A stretch of 64,000 nucleotides of DNA from Veillonella absiana (GTDB lineage: Bacteria; Bacillota; Negativicutes; Veillonellales; Veillonellaceae), in the NCBI RefSeq assembly GCF_032970905.1, contig NZ_JAWJZA010000008.1; one strand, given 5' to 3'. Positions 27,985 to 37,219 of the stretch are shown here, in pieces. The stretch's first letter is position 1, and every line of letters starts with the position of its first letter. A model generated the notes under the pieces. It was not told the origin of the DNA. It saw only the letters and a program-made list of their open reading frames with translations, and ran no database searches. The position numbers and the translations under genes were made by a program.

Positions 27985-29496
27985 TTATTTTACATCAGCT
28001 AGAATAGCATCTGTTAAACCTTCTGTTGTATATACCTCACTTACAATGTCAGGCTGCAATCCATTTTCCACAACCGTTGCTGCTGTAATAGGTCCGATAC
28101 AGGCAATGCGGGCATTAGCTAACAATTCCTTCGCATTAGCACCTAATAACTCTAACGCATTTGTTACCGTAGATGAGCTAGTAAATGTAATATAGTCTAC
28201 CTCACCATTTTCCAATGCAGCTTCTAAAATATCTTGTTGGGAATCATCTTGTACAGTTTCATACAAACGCAAAATATCCACATGAATGTCTAAATGACGA
28301 AGTTCACGAGGAATAACACCGCGTGCTACCTTAGGCTGAATCAATAGCACTTTATCATTGGCAATCACCAATGGTTCTAAGGCCTCTACAACAGATTCGC
28401 CACGGTAATTGGCTGGTACTACATCAGGTATAATCCCATAGTCAGTAACGGCCTTAGCCGTAGCACTACCAATAGCACATACCTTATTAGAGCCTAAAGA
28501 TCGTACATCTTTTCCGTGAGCTTTCAATGTATCAAAGAAATAGCGCACACCTTCAGCAGAGGTAAATATGATGTATTTATAATCTTCCAAGTGTTCTACA
28601 ACGCGAATATCTGCTTCAGATAATTCCAATGCCTCTGTTTTAATGGTAGCCGCTTCAATCACATTAGCACCTAATGCCATCAATTGTTCTGTTAATACAC
28701 TAGCTTGAGCTCGAGCGCGAGTCACTAAAATCGTCTTGCCAAATAATGGTTTATTGTCAAACCAACGCAATTGTTCGCGGAGATTGACTACATCACCTAC
28801 CACGATAATGGCAGGGGCCTTGATTCCCGCCTTATGTACGTCGTCTACAACGTGTTCAAGGGTAGATACAAGGACCTCTTGCACTGGTTTTGTCCCCCAA
28901 CGAACGAGGGCTACCGGTGTTTTAGGAGAGCGACCATGTTCGATTAAACGAGAGGAAATTAATGGCAAGTTTGTTACGCCCATTACGAAACAAACTGTAT
29001 CTACAGCAGTTGCTAATCCATCCCAATGAATACCAGATTCTGGTTTTGTTGGATCTTCATGACCAGTCACAACAGCAAATGATGTCGCCATGGCGCGTTG
29101 TGTCACAGGAATTCCTGCATAAGCTGGTGCCGCAATAGCAGATGTCACACCTGGCACAAATTCAAAAGGCACATTGCCTTCACGAAGAGCCATTGCTTCT
29201 TCACCACCACGTCCAAACACAAGGGGGTCTCCACCTTTTAGACGGGCTACAATTTTACCTTGTTGACCACGTTCCACTAATAAAGCATTGATATCCTCTT
29301 GCTTCATAGTGTGATTACGACAACGCTTTCCTACATATACGAGCTCGGCCTCAAGCTTTGCCCATTTTAATAAATGGCTATCTGCCAAATAGTCATACAC
29401 AATTACATCAGCTTGCTCGATGCATTCACGACCTTTCACAGTGATCAATTTAGGATCCCCAGGGCCAGCACCGATTAAATACACAATGCCTGTCAT
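27985..29496 (-). CDS. Uroporphyrinogen-III C-methyltransferase / uroporphyrinogen-III synthase fusion
   Basis: 503 residues made of two enzymes. Residues 1 to about 245 are a CobA/SUMT domain: GIVYLIGAGPGDPKLITVKG, ARLKGGDPLVFGRGGEEAM, VPGVTSAIAAPAYAGIPVTQ, ALVRWGTKP. Residues about 255-503 are a HemD domain (GKTILVTRARAQASVLTEQL, IIFTSAEGVRYFF, ITFTSSSTVTNAL). The chain closes hydroxymethylbilane to uroporphyrinogen III and methylates it twice to precorrin-2, the entry point to siroheme and cobamides. Such CobA-HemD fusions are common in Bacillota. Its ATG overlaps the hemC stop by four bases. Confidence 0.95.
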   Translation of the reverse strand: MTGIVYLIGAGPGDPKLITVKGRECIEQADVIVYDYLADSHLLKWAKLEAELVYVGKRCRNHTMKQEDINALLVERGQQGKIVARLKGGDPLVFGRGGEEAMALREGNVPFEFVPGVTSAIAAPAYAGIPVTQRAMATSFAVVTGHEDPTKPESGIHWDGLATAVDTVCFVMGVTNLPLISSRLIEHGRSPKTPVALVRWGTKPVQEVLVSTLEHVVDDVHKAGIKAPAIIVVGDVVNLREQLRWFDNKPLFGKTILVTRARAQASVLTEQLMALGANVIEAATIKTEALELSEADIRVVEHLEDYKYIIFTSAEGVRYFFDTLKAHGKDVRSLGSNKVCAIGSATAKAVTDYGIIPDVVPANYRGESVVEALEPLVIANDKVLLIQPKVARGVIPRELRHLDIHVDILRLYETVQDDSQQDILEAALENGEVDYITFTSSSTVTNALELLGANAKELLANARIACIGPITAATVVENGLQPDIVSEVYTTEGLTDAILADVK

Positions 29497-30431
29497 TTTA
29501 TAATTCCTTCCTGAACGAGGGCGTCTACAATGCGTTTACCGCCTTCTTCATATAACGCTTTTGCTAAATTTTTACCAAGAATTCCCCCCTTGCTAGCAGG
29601 TCCTGTGATTTCACCTTCGTACACAGTTCTCCCATCAAGCGAAGAAATAATAGCCTTTAATGTTAATTGACCTTTATGAATCGTACCATGTACGCCCATA
29701 GGAACTTGACAGCCTCCATTTAATTGACGAAGGAAACTACGTTCCCCTTCCACGGCCTGTCTTGTGCTTTCATCATTAATGCGCGCTAGCATTTCTAACA
29801 TTTCTGTATCATCCTCGCGACATTCGATAGCCAAGGCCCCTTGACCAACAGCAGGAATCATTTCGTCTGCTGTGAAAGTCTGCGTAATACGTTCTCCTAA
29901 TTCAAGGCGTTTTAACCCAGCTTGGGCGAGCACAATAGCATCGAGATTTTCATCCTCTAATTTACGAAGGCGCGTTTGTACATTACCACGAAGCACAGAA
30001 ATCTGTAAATCTGGACGTACATGAAGAAGTTGTGCTTGACGGCGCAAACTGCTAGTCCCTACACGAGCACCCTCAGGTAATTGATCAAGTGTTTTATATT
30101 TAGGAGATACCAAAGCATCATAAGGCTCCTCACGTTTTGAGATAGCCCCTAATACCAATCCCGCTGGTAAATCGGTAGGCATATCCTTGAGGCTATGAAC
30201 GGCTAAATCGATATCTCCATTATGCATAGCCGCCTCTAACTCAGCAGTAAATAGACCTTTACCACCAATTTCAGCGAGCGGTTTTTCTAAAATTTGATCA
30301 CCCTTTGTATCAAAGTGAACTAGCTCTACTGTAATATGAGGATATAATCGTTTCAATTCAGAACCTACATATTCCGCTTGCCATAATGCGAGGGCACTTT
30401 TTCGTGTGCCAATTTTTATGATAGTTCTCAT
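29493..30431 (-). CDS. hemC: Hydroxymethylbilane synthase (porphobilinogen deaminase)
   Basis: About 312 residues. It joins four porphobilinogens into hydroxymethylbilane. Seen: IKIGTRKSALALWQAEYV, VHSLKDMPTDLPAGLVLGAI, GTSSLRRQAQLLHVRPDL and the dipyrromethane-cofactor cysteine in LNGGCQVPMG near residue 240. I start at ATG 30431 because MRTIIKIGTRKS is the usual family start; an in-frame ATG at 30443 overlaps the end of hemA and is an alternative. It is tightly packed between hemA and the fusion gene. Confidence 0.96.
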   Translation of the reverse strand: MRTIIKIGTRKSALALWQAEYVGSELKRLYPHITVELVHFDTKGDQILEKPLAEIGGKGLFTAELEAAMHNGDIDLAVHSLKDMPTDLPAGLVLGAISKREEPYDALVSPKYKTLDQLPEGARVGTSSLRRQAQLLHVRPDLQISVLRGNVQTRLRKLEDENLDAIVLAQAGLKRLELGERITQTFTADEMIPAVGQGALAIECREDDTEMLEMLARINDESTRQAVEGERSFLRQLNGGCQVPMGVHGTIHKGQLTLKAIISSLDGRTVYEGEITGPASKGGILGKNLAKALYEEGGKRIVDALVQEGIIK

Positions 30432-30436
30432 AATGC

Positions 30437-31708
30437 TTACCATTCCTTCTCGAGGTTAAACATATCTCGGAATAAATCCCAATATAAACCTTCTTCTTCC
30501 TTACCGGCGATTTCACCAAAACGAATCATCGGATCCCGAAGCATTTTACGTACAATCATACGACTCATAGCGTCGATGATGCGGCGTTCATGTTCTGATG
30601 CATCTGGTAATTTTACCAGTGCTCTATGCAACTCGCGACGTCTGATGTGGTCTGCCTTTTCTGTGAGCAATGCCATCATAGGACGAACGGATAAATAACT
30701 TAATTTATCCAGTAACTCTTCAATCGCATCGTGAATAATTGGTTCTGCTCGTTTTGCCTCTTCTTCACGCTGATGTTTATTTTCTTCCACAACGCTTTCT
30801 AGCGCATCGATATTGAATAGATAAATACCATCAATTTGTGCTACCTCTGGATCTATATCACGAGGTACGGCAATATCAATCATTACAATAGGTTTTCCCT
30901 TACGCAATGCTGCAATTTCTTTCGCTTCTTTTTCATTAATGATGTAATGTGGTGCCCCCGTAGAGGTAATTAAAATATCTGCATCCTTAGCCTGCATAAT
31001 ATATTGATCTAATCGTACGGCATGGCCACCAAATTTTTCGGCTAATACCTCTGCCTTAGCATACGTTCTATTGGATACAAAAATAGTTTTAACACCTTTA
31101 GATTGTAAATGTGTAGCCGTGAGCTCACTCATAGTACCAGCCCCTAAAATAAGGACCGTCGCTTCACTCATTGGTTTATCCAAGCAATCCTCTGCCAAAT
31201 TCACCGCCGTATAACTTACGGATACAGGTGTATTCGCAATGCCCGTGTTAGTGCGAACTTTCTTACCAACACCAATGGCCTTTTGGAACAAAATATTAAA
31301 TACAGTGCCCGTAAATCCTGCACTGTACGCTTCGATATAAGCAACCTTTAATTGACTAAGAATTTGGCCTTCACCAAGCACCAAGGAATCGAGACTAGCA
31401 GAGACTCTAAATAAATGTTCTATGCAATCTCGTTCTTCGTGAAAGTAAAACCACTCTTCATCAATGATATCGGCGCCTTTTAAATCTCTTACAGCCTCTA
31501 GCATAAATGCCTTAGGCTCTTCAACGCCTTCCAAGACTGCGTAAATTTCTGTACGATTGCATGTAGACAGAATTACACACTCGGAAATTTCTTCATATCC
31601 ATAGAGGCGGTTCAGTGCGCCAGGTACCTCGTTTTTATCAAACGCGAAACGTTCACGCACCTCAACAGCAGCGCTTCTATGGTTTAATCCTAAGACCACT
31701 AATTGCAT
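30437..31708 (-). CDS. hemA: Glutamyl-tRNA reductase
   Basis: 423 residues. It reduces glutamyl-tRNA to glutamate-1-semialdehyde, the first committed step of the C5 pathway. The catalytic cysteine is Cys50 in LSTCNRTEIYA; GLNHRSAAVEVRERFAF opens the protein, and LGEGQILSQLK, GVGKKVRTNT and the NADPH-binding LILGAGTMSELTATHL follow. It overlaps the end of the upstream precorrin-2 dehydrogenase gene by 32 bases, showing a compact operon. Confidence 0.97.
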   Translation of the reverse strand: MQLVVLGLNHRSAAVEVRERFAFDKNEVPGALNRLYGYEEISECVILSTCNRTEIYAVLEGVEEPKAFMLEAVRDLKGADIIDEEWFYFHEERDCIEHLFRVSASLDSLVLGEGQILSQLKVAYIEAYSAGFTGTVFNILFQKAIGVGKKVRTNTGIANTPVSVSYTAVNLAEDCLDKPMSEATVLILGAGTMSELTATHLQSKGVKTIFVSNRTYAKAEVLAEKFGGHAVRLDQYIMQAKDADILITSTGAPHYIINEKEAKEIAALRKGKPIVMIDIAVPRDIDPEVAQIDGIYLFNIDALESVVEENKHQREEEAKRAEPIIHDAIEELLDKLSYLSVRPMMALLTEKADHIRRRELHRALVKLPDASEHERRIIDAMSRMIVRKMLRDPMIRFGEIAGKEEEGLYWDLFRDMFNLEKEW

Positions 31709-32336
31709 GGTGTAGTTTCTCCTCTATCATTGGCCATTCTCCCTTGAGAATTGCAGCTAATGTATGTTCTGTTAGATGGGTACGCCAAAACATTTGACGT
31801 TCCTCTATATCGGGAATCAGTAATTTAACGTCTTCTCTCATAATTTTAAGACTTGGCAAGGCAATTTGCAACTCACTATAGCGATTTGTCATATCCATTC
31901 TCAACAGTTTGTTAATCCGTGGCCCCACAGAATTAGCACTGATGGCCAGATGTATATCCCCAATAGTGAGCGTTGATGGTACGGTAAAATCACAATCATC
32001 CATACGATCACTACGATTTACGAGAAAATGATGCTTCCTCGCCCATCCTGCAACCTCTTCATTGACCTCACTGGAATCAGTACAAGCAAATACAAGCTGA
32101 CAAGATTCATGAAAATTAATAATATCTCGTCCTACCTCACTAGTAAACGCCACATCTCGCCACTCCAGTTTGCCTTGTTCAGCCCATTCACGTATAGCAT
32201 TCGTTACAATAGGGCTAATGACAAGAATCTGACAAGGTTCATCTAAAAATGGACGTAGACGGCGTTCTGCCACTGCACCACCACCGATAAAAAGTATTGT
32301 TTGCTGTTGTCTTGTTACAAGAGAAATCGATACCAT
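31677..32336 (-). CDS. Precorrin-2 dehydrogenase / sirohydrochlorin ferrochelatase-like (CysG N-domain)
   Basis: 219 residues from ATG 32336 (AAGGTGA six bases before). The Rossmann start QTILFIGGGAVAERRLRPFL and the later LVFACTDSSEVNEEVAGWAR and ISANSVGPRINKLLR are typical of SirC/Met8/CysG N-terminal domains, which oxidise precorrin-2 with NAD and may insert iron. Members of this family usually have a related C-terminal dimer and sorting domain; the C-terminal part here is short and divergent. As the first gene of the block it links it to siroheme or cobamide formation. Confidence 0.85.
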   Translation of the reverse strand: MVSISLVTRQQQTILFIGGGAVAERRLRPFLDEPCQILVISPIVTNAIREWAEQGKLEWRDVAFTSEVGRDIINFHESCQLVFACTDSSEVNEEVAGWARKHHFLVNRSDRMDDCDFTVPSTLTIGDIHLAISANSVGPRINKLLRMDMTNRYSELQIALPSLKIMREDVKLLIPDIEERQMFWRTHLTEHTLAAILKGEWPMIEEKLHHAISGLRIKP

Positions 32337-32356
32337 TCTTATCACCTTAATACTAT

Positions 32357-32389
32357 AAAAAAATCGGCTTGAATGCTTCAAGCCGATTT
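32357..32389 (-). terminator. Intrinsic terminator after divIVA
   Basis: Minus strand: AAATCGGCTTGAA-GCA-TTCAAGCCGATTT followed by a T-run. It lies between divIVA and the tetrapyrrole block, only 20 bases before the ATG of the next gene. A TTGAAG and TATAGT pair 18 bases apart spans the hairpin, and could be the promoter of the block. Confidence 0.88.
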
Positions 32390-32399
32390 GCGATTGTCT

Positions 32400-32975
32400 T
32401 TATTTAGCCGCTGTTGTTTCCACAGCTGCATCTGTAGTAGTATTGTCTTCCGTTACCACTGGGGTAGCAGTCTCTTTGCTTTCGTGGGCTGCTTCTGCAT
32501 TACCACGGATTGTTTCTTCTAACTTACGGTCATCCAACACTACATCTTCAAGCATTTTCAATTGAGAATGTAAAATGGATTCCATTTTTGTACGGAATAC
32601 CGCGATATCATTGCGAATGATAGCATAACGATCACGTGCTTCGCGAAGAGAACTTTCTGCACTATCCAAAATGGATTGACGTTGTGCTTGCGCATCTTGA
32701 ATAATCAATTCTGCTTCTTTACGAGAGGCGGCTTTTACATTTTCGCCGGTTTCTTGAGCCAACACTAATGTGTTATTCATCGTCTCTTCCATTTGTTCGT
32801 ATTGAGCAATACGTTTTTCCAAATGTTCGATTTTTTCTTTTAATTCACGATTTTCACGATACAATACTTCGTAGTCCTTATTGATTTCAGCCATGAAAGT
32901 ATCAACAGCTTCTTTGCTATAGCCACGAAAGCCTGTTTCAAATTCTTTATTATGAATATCCATTGGTGTAATCAT
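32400..32975 (-). CDS. divIVA: DivIVA-domain cell-pole/division protein
   Basis: 191 residues from ATG 32975 (AGGAGG nine bases before). The N-terminal membrane-binding signature MDIHNKEFETGFRGYSKEAV is followed by a long coiled coil (YEVLYRENRELKEKIEHLEK onward to about residue 150) and a low-complexity Thr/Ala/Glu tail. DivIVA proteins bind curved membranes at poles and septa and organise division or wall growth. It ends the ylm-like division cluster yggS-sepF-proC-ylmH-divIVA. Confidence 0.92.
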   Translation of the reverse strand: MITPMDIHNKEFETGFRGYSKEAVDTFMAEINKDYEVLYRENRELKEKIEHLEKRIAQYEQMEETMNNTLVLAQETGENVKAASRKEAELIIQDAQAQRQSILDSAESSLREARDRYAIIRNDIAVFRTKMESILHSQLKMLEDVVLDDRKLEETIRGNAEAAHESKETATPVVTEDNTTTDAAVETTAAK

Positions 32976-32994
32976 AGTTGTATATCCTCCTAAA

Positions 32995-33780
32995 TCACAT
33001 AAAGCGCTTGAGATAAACCCCAATTCGACCCTTACGAGATGTACCCGTAATTTGCTCAACTTTCATTCGGCCACGACCACGCATAGAAATAACGTCGCCT
33101 TCTTTAACCTCTTGAGCTGGACCTTTTGCTGGTTGCCAGTTTACTTGTAATAGGCCTGCATTCACAGCACTCACAAGCTTTGTGCGAGACACACTGAAAC
33201 CAGAAGATGCTACCGCATCTAACCGTAACGAGGCTACGGTTGTTCGTATCTCTTTAACTTTTTCTTCCTTTGGTGCTATCTCGGTGAGATCTAATGGAGT
33301 TACAGACACCGTCACCATAGCAATTTTCACAAAGTTTTGAATGACAAACTCGGCTACACTTTCATCCACTAAGAGTTGTGCTCCACCTTGTTGCATAATA
33401 ACATCACCGAATTTAGAACGGTCAATGCCTAGCCCCATCAAAGAACCTAATACATCACGATGTGTGAGCAAACGGAATCGTGGGTCCCAAGAAACCTGTA
33501 ATGCACAGATACCCATGTCTACAGTACCTTGGAACTCGGAGTCAACAAAGGCGATGCGGAGGCGTTCCGCCCCCTCATAACCACCATAAGATTCTACGCG
33601 TAGCTGAGGATAATTAGCACGCACTGCATCGGCTATAACCAGACCGGCAGGACTCGTAAAATCAGTTACCCGGAAGGGCTTACCTTTTACGACTTGCTCA
33701 GCCAGATCAAGCATACGGCGCGCTTCTTCACCATTGCCACTAGCTTCAAAATAACGAATTAATTTATTTGTATCACTCAA
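32995..33780 (-). CDS. ylmH: YlmH-family S4-domain RNA-binding protein
   Basis: 261 residues. The C-terminal S4 domain is seen in LRLDAVASSGFSVSRTKLVS, VNAGLLQVNWQPA and EGDVISMRGRGRMKVEQITG (about 185-245). The N-terminal region (TDFTSPAGLVIADAV, RDVLGSLMGLGIDRSKFGDV) matches YlmH. YlmH is known to associate with ribosomes or tRNA-bound stalled large subunits in Bacillus and is encoded beside division genes. Its stop is two bases from the proC start region and it directly precedes divIVA. Confidence 0.92.
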   Translation of the reverse strand: MSDTNKLIRYFEASGNGEEARRMLDLAEQVVKGKPFRVTDFTSPAGLVIADAVRANYPQLRVESYGGYEGAERLRIAFVDSEFQGTVDMGICALQVSWDPRFRLLTHRDVLGSLMGLGIDRSKFGDVIMQQGGAQLLVDESVAEFVIQNFVKIAMVTVSVTPLDLTEIAPKEEKVKEIRTTVASLRLDAVASSGFSVSRTKLVSAVNAGLLQVNWQPAKGPAQEVKEGDVISMRGRGRMKVEQITGTSRKGRIGVYLKRFM

Positions 33781-33782
33781 AT

Positions 33783-34574
33783 TTATTTCCCCAATTCATT
33801 GGATCGTGCTAAGCAAGCGAGAACACCATCGTGTAATGCAGATCGAAGACCACCTTTTTCCATCGCTGCAATACCTGCAATAGTTGTTCCTCCTGGGCTT
33901 GTCACTTGATCACGCAAGACAGCTGGGTGTTCACCAGATTCCACAGCCATTTTACCTGCACCATACATGGTCTGAGCTGCTGCTTTAATCGCTAAATCAC
34001 GAGGTAACCCCATGCGAACACCTGCATCAGCTAGAGCATCCATAATGACAAACATGTATCCTGGGCCAGCGCCAGATAGAGCACTTAAACAATCTAAATG
34101 AGATTCCTCTACGATAGAAACAACCCCAACAACTTCAAATAATTTAACTACTTGTTTTGTATATGGTTTTGCTTGTTCTCCATAGGCCGTTAATGCTGTC
34201 ATACCTGCACCAACTGCAGCTGGAGTATTTGGCATAGCACGGAACCAAATAGCTTGTGGTACCGCTGCAGATAATGTACTAAGAGTAATACCTGCCGCCA
34301 AAGAGATAATAATTGTACCTTCAGGTACATCCTTTAGCTGATCTAACACACATTTCATAACCTGTGGTTTCACAGCTAATATAATTGTTGTAATGGTGGA
34401 TAAATCCGGTAGCTGAGTGCTTGCGTTAACGCCAAAGTCTTCTAATAATGTATACGCATGTTCTTCTGATTTTACAGTCACATATGTATTCTCAGGCAAT
34501 AGTTTTTTAGCCTGTAGTGAACGACTTAGAATAGCGCCGCCCATAGCACCAGCCCCAATGAATAATGTTTGCAT
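33783..34574 (-). CDS. proC: Pyrroline-5-carboxylate reductase
   Basis: 263 residues. It reduces pyrroline-5-carboxylate to proline with NAD(P)H. Seen: LFIGAGAMGGAILSRSLQ (nucleotide-binding, about 4-21), VKPQVMKCVLDQL, SLAAGITLSTLSAAVP, RAMPNTPAAVGAGMTAL, DCLSALSGAGPGYMFVIMDA and VTSPGGTTIAGIAAMEKGGL. Located inside the division cluster, as proC-like genes often are in Bacillota; the following ylmH starts two bases past its stop codon. Confidence 0.95.
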   Translation of the reverse strand: MQTLFIGAGAMGGAILSRSLQAKKLLPENTYVTVKSEEHAYTLLEDFGVNASTQLPDLSTITTIILAVKPQVMKCVLDQLKDVPEGTIIISLAAGITLSTLSAAVPQAIWFRAMPNTPAAVGAGMTALTAYGEQAKPYTKQVVKLFEVVGVVSIVEESHLDCLSALSGAGPGYMFVIMDALADAGVRMGLPRDLAIKAAAQTMYGAGKMAVESGEHPAVLRDQVTSPGGTTIAGIAAMEKGGLRSALHDGVLACLARSNELGK

Positions 34575-34705
34575 GGCACTTTCTCCTATGTATTAATACA
34601 GTTACTACTCAGTAACCTTAGAATTTAGTGATAATCAATCTATCAGTACTAACTAATAAACGATGAATCACTGCTCTCATCCATCAGGTAAAATCTATAA
34701 CAAAA

Positions 34706-35218
34706 TTACGCTTTTGGTTGTTCCCATGTAAATTGAGAATTCAAATCTGCCATATTAGCTTTCTCGTTATGGTCGATAGAAATATTAACTGGTACGCACA
34801 TGAAAATGTCTTTACCAACTTTTTCCAATTTACCATCTAATGCAAATGTAGCACCAGATACGAAGTCAACAATACGAGCTGCTTCATGAGGATCTGTATT
34901 TTCAAAATTAATCAATACAGGACGCATATCGCGTAATTGATTAGTAATATTTTCAGAATCTTCAAATACTTTAGGTTCAATAACAATAACTTTCATCGCT
35001 GTAGGTCTTTGAGTCATAGCGGATTGGCCTCCTACTTTACGTGGACGGAATGAAGAATCAGTAGCAGCATTTGCTACTGGTGCTGCTTTTGGTTGTTCAG
35101 CTTGATAGTCATCTTCGTATTCATCATACTCGTCTTCGTATTCATACTCATCATCATAGCTATCATTATTTAAACCAACAAAATTCTTGAATTTTTGAAT
35201 TTGATCGCCGAAACCCAT
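34706..35218 (-). CDS. sepF: SepF cell division protein
   Basis: 170 residues from ATG 35218 (TTAGGAGG site). The N-terminal amphipathic helix MGFGDQIQKFKNFVGL would anchor it to the membrane; an acidic Asp/Glu/Tyr-rich linker follows (about 20-45). The C-terminal SepF domain carries MKVIVIEPKVFEDSENITNQ, RPVLINFENTDPHEAARIVD and FVSGATFALDGKLEKVG. SepF binds FtsZ and the membrane at the division site. It is followed by a 130-base gap before proC. Confidence 0.95.
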   Translation of the reverse strand: MGFGDQIQKFKNFVGLNNDSYDDEYEYEDEYDEYEDDYQAEQPKAAPVANAATDSSFRPRKVGGQSAMTQRPTAMKVIVIEPKVFEDSENITNQLRDMRPVLINFENTDPHEAARIVDFVSGATFALDGKLEKVGKDIFMCVPVNISIDHNEKANMADLNSQFTWEQPKA

Positions 35219-35277
35219 TGTTATTCCTCCTAAATGATATTTTGTGTCCTTCACAATGGTGAAAGTACAAAACGTTA

Positions 35278-35964
35278 CTAGTTATATACGCGCTCACCAA
35301 AAATAGCAGTTCCTACGCGTACAATATTGGCACCCTCTTCAAGGGCTACTTCAAAATCATGTGTCATGCCCATAGACAAATACTTAATTTGCCCGTTTGG
35401 GTAAAAGCGCTTCATATCTTCATACAAAGCATTGGCTACTTTAAAAATTGGTCGTGCATCCTCTGGATTATCATAAAATGGGGCCATGCACATTAATCCT
35501 CTCACTCTTACATGGGGTAATGTACTAGCAAAGTCCCGTACTTCAGGAAACTCTTCAACAGATAATCCTGATTTACTTTCCTCTCGCGCCACATTAACCT
35601 GGAGCAAAACATCTTGCACCTTGTCATGTTTCACAGCCACTTTTTCGATTTCCTCTAACAATTTTCGACTATCCACGGAATGTATTAAGTCAAACATAGG
35701 AACAGCTTGACGTACCTTATTGACCTGTAAATGACCAATCAAATGCCACACGAGCTGTGGACCATTATATGTTAATTGTTTTTCTTTCGCTTCTTGCACG
35801 CGATTTTCGCCTACATGTGTTACGCCTAATCGAGCTACCTCTTCGACAGCCGATACAGGATGATTCTTAGTAACTGCCACGAGCAGAGCACTATCTACAC
35901 GTCCTGCGCGTCTCATAGCATCCGCCATTCGTTGCTGTACTAAATGCAGGGATTCTTCAATCAT
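35278..35964 (-). CDS. yggS: YggS/PROSC-type PLP homeostasis protein
   Basis: 228 residues, TIM-barrel PLP-binding protein. The PLP lysine is in ALLVAVTKNHPVSAVEE (about residue 32). VTHVGENRVQEAKEKQ, VWHLIGHLQVNKVRQAV, HSVDSRKLL, LMCMAPFYDN and LSMGMTHDFEVALEEGANIV RVG are typical. These proteins buffer pyridoxal phosphate and affect amino acid pools; no enzymatic reaction is firmly known. It opens the sepF-proC-ylmH-divIVA cluster. Confidence 0.95.
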   Translation of the reverse strand: MIEESLHLVQQRMADAMRRAGRVDSALLVAVTKNHPVSAVEEVARLGVTHVGENRVQEAKEKQLTYNGPQLVWHLIGHLQVNKVRQAVPMFDLIHSVDSRKLLEEIEKVAVKHDKVQDVLLQVNVAREESKSGLSVEEFPEVRDFASTLPHVRVRGLMCMAPFYDNPEDARPIFKVANALYEDMKRFYPNGQIKYLSMGMTHDFEVALEEGANIVRVGTAIFGERVYN

Positions 35965-36187
35965 AATGTAACCTCCTCACAATAGTTAAGGATGTTCCTA
36001 TTCATTTTGCTACTCCTCAGACATGAAGTCAAAAGAATGTATAGCTAAAATATTCTATAGGCTAGTATATTATATAATATTTATTCTCGAATGTATACAA
36101 AAACACTCTAAAAATGCCGAATTTTCGCCATTTTTTGCGATATTTTTTTGCATTTTTTCTGAAAGTCCTAAAAAACGTATTTATGTT

Positions 36188-37168
36188 CTATTTTATCATT
36201 CCGAACATAGCCATTCGACCTGTTTTCCCGGCCTCGCGGCGATAGGAAAAACAATGTTCATCTACCATACTATCAGTGCCACCAATCGTAATGTTATCAT
36301 TAGGCACACCCAATTGTACTAAATCTGCTCGAATAAATTCCCACAGATTTACATGTGGTGTCTCTACCTCTGCACCAGGGCGTTTGATATACCGAACAAT
36401 AGGTGCCGATGAGCCCCTCGTCAATAATACGTCCATTGACGATTCCGTAGATTCCGTAAATTCTGTAGATTCTGTAGGTTCCGTAGATTTTGTAGATTTT
36501 GTATTATCAGCGTGTTCATCTTCATTCAAGGGCTTAACAATCACTTCATAGGATTTTACAAATCGGTCCGCTAATTCCTGATTCACCTCAAAGGATTCAG
36601 GTCCAATGCTAGGGCCTAAAAATACAATACAATCCTCTGGTTTTGTACCATAAGCCTTTGTCATTGCCTGTATGGTAATGACTGGCAAATGACCAATAGC
36701 ACCTTTCCATCCCGCATGTACTACAGCAACTGCTTGTTGTGCGGTATCATAAATTCCAACTGCCACACAGTCTGCGGTAAACAATAATAACGGAACGTTC
36801 GGGATATTTGTAAATATGGCATCACAATCGTTAATAGCGGTGCTTTCACCGAAGGCGCCAGCACCAATAAAGTCTTCTGTAATTTGGACAGCATTAAGAC
36901 CATGCACTTGATTGCCACAGGTCATGCGCGCGGGATTCACATGTAAATAGCTGGCCAATAGCGCGCGATTTTTCACCACATCATCCGGATTATCTCCTAC
37001 ATGAAAGGCCAAATTTAATGATGCGCACGGCTCCTTAGACACGCCGCCCTCGCGATAAGTTGAACCCATCACAACTGGATATCGATCAAACTGTGTAGGT
37101 GACTCGAATTGCCAAGGTTCTGACAACTGGGATGTCACCGAAATGATTGTTTTATATTCTGTGCTCAT
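36188..37168 (-). CDS. pgeF: Peptidoglycan editing factor / multicopper oxidase-like laccase-domain protein
   Basis: 326 residues. Family motifs: SLNLAFHVGDNPDDVVKNRA (about 48-67), CGNQVHGLNAVQI (about 84-96), FTADCVAVGIYD and AVAVVHAGWKGAIGHLP, holding the Cys and His residues that bind metal. PgeF-type proteins (YfiH) remove mis-incorporated residues from wall precursors or act on purine nucleosides. Unusually, a Ser/Thr/Glu/Pro-rich insertion near residues 222-244 is built from a 9-base tandem repeat. The frame is kept. It follows the radical SAM gene. Confidence 0.9.
   Translation of the reverse strand: MSTEYKTIISVTSQLSEPWQFESPTQFDRYPVVMGSTYREGGVSKEPCASLNLAFHVGDNPDDVVKNRALLASYLHVNPARMTCGNQVHGLNAVQITEDFIGAGAFGESTAINDCDAIFTNIPNVPLLLFTADCVAVGIYDTAQQAVAVVHAGWKGAIGHLPVITIQAMTKAYGTKPEDCIVFLGPSIGPESFEVNQELADRFVKSYEVIVKPLNEDEHADNTKSTKSTEPTESTEFTESTESSMDVLLTRGSSAPIVRYIKRPGAEVETPHVNLWEFIRADLVQLGVPNDNITIGGTDSMVDEHCFSYRREAGKTGRMAMFGMIK
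36441..36503. repeat. Seven 9-base tandem repeats inside pgeF
   Basis: GATTCCGTA-type units in a row with single-base changes. Each encodes three residues (S/P/F-T-E in the protein sense), so copy-number change would leave the frame intact. Confidence 0.85.
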
Positions 37169-37219
37169 ATTGTCACCTTTCTAATGTACCGCTACTATTA
37201 CTGTAGCAATTATCTACAT

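Noticed and set aside
36441..36503. CRISPR-like array
   Set aside because: The units are 9 bases without spacers and lie in a coding frame; no CRISPR arrays were seen in the window.
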